A program made the position numbers and the translations under genes. DNA of 10,787 nucleotides from Bifidobacteriaceae bacterium (GTDB lineage Bacteria > Actinomycetota > Actinomycetes > Actinomycetales > WQXJ01): NCBI GenBank assembly GCA_031266115.1, contig JAISBQ010000002.1, positions 1 through 10,787 of the forward strand, given 5' to 3'. Shown one piece after another: positions 7,796 to 10,787 of this stretch. Numbering within the stretch: the stretch's first letter is position 1; every line of letters starts with the position of its first letter. The notes beneath the pieces are model-generated. The model ran no database searches and had not been told where the DNA came from. It saw only the letters and a list, made by a program, of their open reading frames with translations.

Positions 7796-7847
7796 CGTTG
7801 TACCGGCATGCCTCGGCCCGCAACGTGGGCGGGGCGGGATTGGGGAC

Positions 7848-7853
7848 AGTGTA
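7848..7853 (-). promoter_or_regulatory. possible -10 box in the proximal repeat copy
   Basis: TACACT on the minus strand fits the actinobacterial TANNNT -10 pattern. Transcription starting about seven bases on would give a leader of roughly 60 bases to the lipoprotein ATG. I see no good -35 hexamer at the right distance, so this is only a candidate. Confidence 0.3.
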
Positions 7854-7924
7854 GGTTCCGCCATCCGCCTTTCGTGGTACCGGCATGCCTCGGCCCGCAA
7901 CGTGGGCGGGGCGGGATTGGAGAC

Positions 7925-7930
7925 AGTGTA
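7925..7930 (-). promoter_or_regulatory. possible -10 box in the distal repeat copy
   Basis: The same TACACT, 77 bases upstream of the proximal one. If both are active, the operon would have twin promoters. There is again no recognisable -35. Confidence 0.25.
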
Positions 7931-7939
7931 AGTGCCGCC

Positions 7940-8051
7940 GCCGGTGGTCTCGCCCACGTGTCCACGCGTCCGCGGACAGGTTTCCAGGCAATATCCAGGC
8001 ATTTCGCGCGTGGACATCGGCGTAGCGTCGGGCGGGTGGCATCCACGTGTG
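7940..8051. other. intergenic spacer with palindromes and a short direct repeat
   Basis: This is the spacer between the surface-protein stop and the duplicated leader. It holds a perfect 10-bp palindrome GTCCGCGGAC (7968-7977). Nine-base inverted arms GTCCACGCG (7960-7968) and CGCGTGGAC (8007-8015) are separated by 38 bases. An 8-bp direct repeat TCCAGGCA occurs at 7983-7990 and 7994-8001, spaced 11 bp apart. No T-tract follows any stem, so a standard intrinsic terminator for the surface gene is not evident. The elements could be regulator-binding sites for the downstream operon (inference). Confidence 0.5.
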
Positions 8052-10787
8052 CTATCCGGTGTGCCAGCGACGCCTGGTTCCGAGGGCCAGCATGAGCCCG
8101 AACCCCGCCAGTGCCACGCTCCACGCCACGCGGGTGCCGAGCGCACCGGCGCCGGTGTCGGGAAGGGCCTCGGTGTCCTGGTCCTGTTCTTGCTCCTCAT
8201 CGTCATCGAGCGGATCCGGGCTGTTCGCTGAAGGCGTACCTGGTGTCTCCAGCGGCACCAAGGGCGTGGAGGCGCCCGGAGTGCTCGATGGCGAGATTGG
8301 CGGTGTGGTTGGCGGTGTGGTCGATGGAGCGGGTGATGGGGTGGTCGATGGCGTGGTACCCGGTGTCGTGGACGGTATGGCGTCAGGGGCAATGATCCCG
8401 GTCGTGTCGTGGGACGTGTTGTTGGCGAGAGCCAGATCCTCGCCGTGGACGCCATCGTCGCTCACGGACGCGTCATACGCGGCGCTCGCGCCGTCTTGCG
8501 CCGAACCGTCAACCGTTACCTCGATGGTGCGCCGCTCCACGCCACCCGCCAGCAGGTCGAACGCCGGCCACGTCACCCGGTAACCACCGCCCAGCAGGGC
8601 TGCGAATGTGCCGCCATCGGACACTGAGGTGATGGTGAGCGGACCGGTGACGGTGACTGTCATGGTGACCGCCGTGACGTGCACGGTCCCCACGTTGGTC
8701 GCCTCGATGCGAACGGTCGCGGCGTCGCCGGCACGGAGCTGGGTCTCACCGTCATCGACGGTGACCGCGATGTCTGGCCGCGCCACCACCACGGTGGTGT
8801 CTTCAGCCGTGTCGTTGTCGGGGTTTGTGTCCTGCGCCACCGTTCCTGGCACCGAGATTTCCGCCACGTAGCGGACGATGTCGCCCCCTTGAGCGGAACC
8901 GTCAACCGCGACCGCGAAGGATCGGGGCTCGCCGGGTGCGAAGACCGGCAAGTCGAATGCCGGCCACGTCACGCGGAAACCGCCACTCGCCAACGGGGTC
9001 GCCGTGCCGCCATCGGACACCGAAGTGATCGAGATGGGCCCGGTCACCGTCACGGTCAACTCGACGCCCTGGGCATCCCTGTTGCTCGGGTTGGTGACCT
9101 CGACATCCGCCGTCGCTCCCGCGCCCGGGCGCACCGTCGCCACGTGGTCGGTAATGGTCACCGCCAGATCCAACTCGGGCTCCGGTGGCTCGCGCACCAC
9201 GTCGGTGGTGTCCACGTCGGTGTTGTTGTCCGGCGTCAAGTCGGCGCCGAGGGTGCCATCGTCGGCGACATCGGCCTCGTACCTTAACACGTCGCCGTTG
9301 GCAGCCGTCCCATCGACGGCGATCTCGATCGCGAGGTGGCGGGTGTCTCCGGCGCTCAGCGAGTTCAGATTCCAGACCACTTCGGTTCTGCCTCCTGCCA
9401 AGGAGGTGGCGGTGCCGCCATCGGACACCGACGTCACTGATGCTGGGCCTCGCACTGTGGTTCGTACCACCACGCCACTGGCGTCAGCCTGACCGTCGTT
9501 GCGAACGGTCACGGCGACGGTCTGGCCCACGCCCGGTCCGGTGACGGCGACGTTGTCAGTGACGTCTACGGCCAGATCGGGGCGCTCGGTCACCGAGGCG
9601 ACGCACCTGGTGAGCAGGGCAGACAGGATCGGGCCGGGATCCTGACGGAAGTCCTGGATATCGAACACCGCGCCACCGGAGCCCACCGCGAGGTCGGAGT
9701 AGGCCTGGGTGGTCGGGTCCGGCGTGATGATCGCGAACAGTGTCGCGTCGGCGTCGGCGAGGGCCTGCTCGGCCCGCGGCACGGTCCAGTTCTCCTGCTG
9801 GGCATGCTCGTCGCCGATCAACACCACGCACGCGGCCGCCTCCGGGCGCAGGCCCACCCGCGGCTGGACCGCCTCACCGATCGCGTCGATGCCCGGTTCG
9901 ATGCCGCCATCGGACCGCAACTGGGAGGCGGCCGCGTCAAAATCGGCCAACGAATCGGTGGCCGGCAGGTGGAGCTGCGGGAGGAAGTGGGCGCTTGATC
10001 CGAACCCCATGAGCCCGAGTTGGTAGTCGAGCGAGGCCGCCAACTGACTCGCCATGAACGTGAGGTTGGTGCGCAACGCCGTGGCGATGAAATGCATCGA
10101 CCCGGACTCATCGGCGGTGAAGATGATGTCCCCCTGCGGCAGGCCGTATCGGGCGAGGTCGGTGGTATCGGATCCGGTCTGATGTGTCGATGTGCCGGGG
10201 AACACCGCTGTGGCGTCTTGGCCGGGCAGACGGTCGATCCGCACCTCGGCGACACCGCTTGCATCGGTGGTGACGGTGACCGCATGAGTGCCCACGGTGA
10301 ACTCGATGGGCTGGCCGGGCATCTCGGTCCAGGCATCCGCGTTCCACAGCTTGGCACGCACAGTGATCTGGCCGGCGCTCGCCGAGCCGGCCACGGCGTA
10401 CAACGAGATGTAGGTCCGCGCGGGGCTGACGGTGACGTGGTCGGTATGGGTGACGGTCGCGCCGTCCGGATCGCTCACCGTCAACGTGGGCGCGAAGGTG
10501 CCCAGCGTGTACATGTGGGGCTCGACGGCCTCGTCGATAGAGCAGGGCGGCGGGATGGCCCGGGTGGTGCCATCCCCGTAATCCCAGTGACAGGACAGGT
10601 TGTCGGTGTCTTGGGAAGAAGGGTCGGCGAAGCCGATATCGGGCACCCACGGTACGTCGTATCCCAAGGCGTAGGGATCGGGGTGGTAGCTCCAGATGTA
10701 GGGGTCCTCGTTGGCCACCGTGATGGTGTGACTAATGGTGCCCACCGTGCCGTAGGTGTCGGTCACGGCCACCGTCACCGTGTAGGT
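8052..10787 (-). CDS. LPXTG-anchored surface protein with PKD, vWA and DUF11 repeats (5' end outside window)
   Basis: The C-terminal 911 residues of a large wall-anchored protein; residues here are numbered from the right edge. The frame is open at the edge and begins inside a PKD fold (TYTVTVAVTD), so the true start lies beyond it. In order: PKD tail (1-25); a second PKD domain (about 28-121, with HWDYGDGTT and Cys66/Cys82); an Ig/invasin-like segment (about 124-215); and a von Willebrand A domain (about 219-397) with DESGS (226-230) and GDEH (325-328). Three DUF11-like repeats (about 402-531, 537-668, 670-799) follow, each with a TSVSDGGT core. Then come a Pro/Thr/Ser stalk (800-850), an acidic patch (DDDEEQEQDQD, 861-871), LPDTG (875-879), a TM helix (about 886-903) and an RRR tail. 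Family knowledge: a sortase cleaves between Thr and Gly and links the protein to peptidoglycan. The domain mix suggests an adhesin or matrix-binding protein (inference). No sortase gene is in the window. Confidence 0.92.
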   Translation of the reverse strand, partial: TYTVTVAVTDTYGTVGTISHTITVANEDPYIWSYHPDPYALGYDVPWVPDIGFADPSSQDTDNLSCHWDYGDGTTRAIPPPCSIDEAVEPHMYTLGTFAPTLTVSDPDGATVTHTDHVTVSPARTYISLYAVAGSASAGQITVRAKLWNADAWTEMPGQPIEFTVGTHAVTVTTDASGVAEVRIDRLPGQDATAVFPGTSTHQTGSDTTDLARYGLPQGDIIFTADESGSMHFIATALRTNLTFMASQLAASLDYQLGLMGFGSSAHFLPQLHLPATDSLADFDAAASQLRSDGGIEPGIDAIGEAVQPRVGLRPEAAACVVLIGDEHAQQENWTVPRAEQALADADATLFAIITPDPTTQAYSDLAVGSGGAVFDIQDFRQDPGPILSALLTRCVASVTERPDLAVDVTDNVAVTGPGVGQTVAVTVRNDGQADASGVVVRTTVRGPASVTSVSDGGTATSLAGGRTEVVWNLNSLSAGDTRHLAIEIAVDGTAANGDVLRYEADVADDGTLGADLTPDNNTDVDTTDVVREPPEPELDLAVTITDHVATVRPGAGATADVEVTNPSNRDAQGVELTVTVTGPISITSVSDGGTATPLASGGFRVTWPAFDLPVFAPGEPRSFAVAVDGSAQGGDIVRYVAEISVPGTVAQDTNPDNDTAEDTTVVVARPDIAVTVDDGETQLRAGDAATVRIEATNVGTVHVTAVTMTVTVTGPLTITSVSDGGTFAALLGGGYRVTWPAFDLLAGGVERRTIEVTVDGSAQDGASAAYDASVSDDGVHGEDLALANNTSHDTTGIIAPDAIPSTTPGTTPSTTPSPAPSTTPPTTPPISPSSTPGASTPLVPLETPGTPSANSPDPLDDDEEQEQDQDTEALPDTGAGALGTRVAWSVALAGFGLMLALGTRRRWHTG
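8151..8165 (-). other. LPDTG sortase sorting motif
   Basis: The codons for Leu-Pro-Asp-Thr-Gly are followed by a hydrophobic segment (VALAGFGLMLAL) and a basic tail, then the stop at 8052. This is the complete three-part cell-wall sorting signal expected of a class A/E-type sortase substrate. Confidence 0.93.
8169..8390 (-). repeat. Pro/Thr/Ser-rich stalk and acidic linker, low-complexity DNA
   Basis: Encodes about 74 residues rich in STTP, TTPP and SPS units, followed by the acidic DDDEEQEQDQD. At DNA level it is an imperfect short tandem repeat, on the plus strand mainly variants of GGTGTGGTCGATGG. Such stalks extend a surface domain through the peptidoglycan, and their repeat number often varies between strains. 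Confidence 0.75.
8391..9584 (-). repeat. three DUF11-like repeats within the surface protein
   Basis: Three modules of about 130 residues lie at 9195-9584, 8784-9179 and 8391-8780. Each begins with (D/E)(L/I)AV(D/T)(V/I), carries a GP...TSVSDGGT core and a TW or VW strand, and ends in NN or ND and DTT. A 17-base stretch of DNA coding for the core is identical in all three, at 9412-9428, 9004-9020 and 8608-8624 (spacings 408 and 396 bases). This suggests duplication within the gene followed by divergence, or ongoing gene conversion. Confidence 0.8.

Larger units (their letters stand above)
7786..7939 (-). repeat. tandem duplication of a 77-bp leader segment
   Basis: Two direct copies, 7786-7862 and 7863-7939, are offset by exactly 77 bases. 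By eye 72 of 76 aligned bases match; the differences are at 7798, 7844, 7854 and 7857 and their partners. Read on the minus strand, each copy runs TACACTGTC, a C-rich stretch, a hairpin (CCCGC, seven-base loop, GCGGG), GGCATGCC, then AAAGGCGG. The proximal copy ends at the lipoprotein start, so the duplication covers its leader and ribosome-binding site, and possibly its promoter. With only two units that abut directly, without spacers, it is not a CRISPR array. It could also be a pair of dispersed intergenic repeat elements. Confidence 0.92.

Noticed and set aside
7786..7939. CRISPR array
   Set aside because: There are only two 77-bp units, directly adjacent with no spacers, and no cas genes are present.
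7960..8015. Intrinsic terminator of the surface-protein gene
   Set aside because: The arms are 38 bases apart and no T-tract follows on the minus strand.
7784..8455. Upstream extension of the lipoprotein frame
   Set aside because: The frame runs through the repeats and into the surface-protein gene, whose own frame carries the sortase signal; the signal peptide and ribosome-binding site fix the start at 7783.

Overview
The window is GC-rich, uses GTG as well as ATG starts, and ends in a sortase-anchored (LPXTG-type) surface protein gene. Together with the gene pair nnr-alr and an adaptor carrying a peptidoglycan-binding-like domain, this points to a high-GC Gram-positive bacterium (Actinomycetota). 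I cannot fix the family or genus from sequence alone.

Left part, plus strand (about 308-3113). Two housekeeping genes lie here: a bifunctional NAD(P)HX epimerase/dehydratase (metabolite repair) and alanine racemase (D-Ala for peptidoglycan). They are 61 bases apart and probably co-transcribed. The first 307 bases hold no convincing complete gene, only a possible start of a divergent gene running off the left edge.

Middle part, minus strand (about 3127-7783). A compact transporter operon is read right to left: lipoprotein, membrane-fusion-type adaptor, ABC ATPase, MacB/FtsX-like permease. The last three are joined by 4-base stop/start overlaps, so they look translationally coupled. The permease gene converges tail to tail on alr, with 13 bases between the stops.

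Region 7784-8051 is a non-coding leader. It contains an almost perfect tandem duplication of about 77 bp. Each copy carries a TACACT box, a GC-rich hairpin and an AAAGG ribosome-binding site; the proximal copy abuts the lipoprotein start.

Right part, minus strand (8052 to the right edge). This is the C-terminal 911 residues of a very large cell-wall surface protein: PKD domains, an Ig-like segment, a von Willebrand A domain, three DUF11-like repeats, a Pro/Thr stalk, an acidic patch and an LPDTG sortase signal. Its N terminus lies outside the window.

Working model (inference): the four-gene operon encodes a MacAB/YknXYZ-like envelope ABC system with an accessory lipoprotein, and the adjacent co-directional gene encodes an adhesin-like wall protein. 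Nothing in the sequence proves that the exporter and the surface protein work together. The points I find most worth checking are the duplicated leader, the integrin-beta-like metal site of the A domain, the duplicated coiled coil of the adaptor and the repeated Cys-x4-Gly motif of the lipoprotein.
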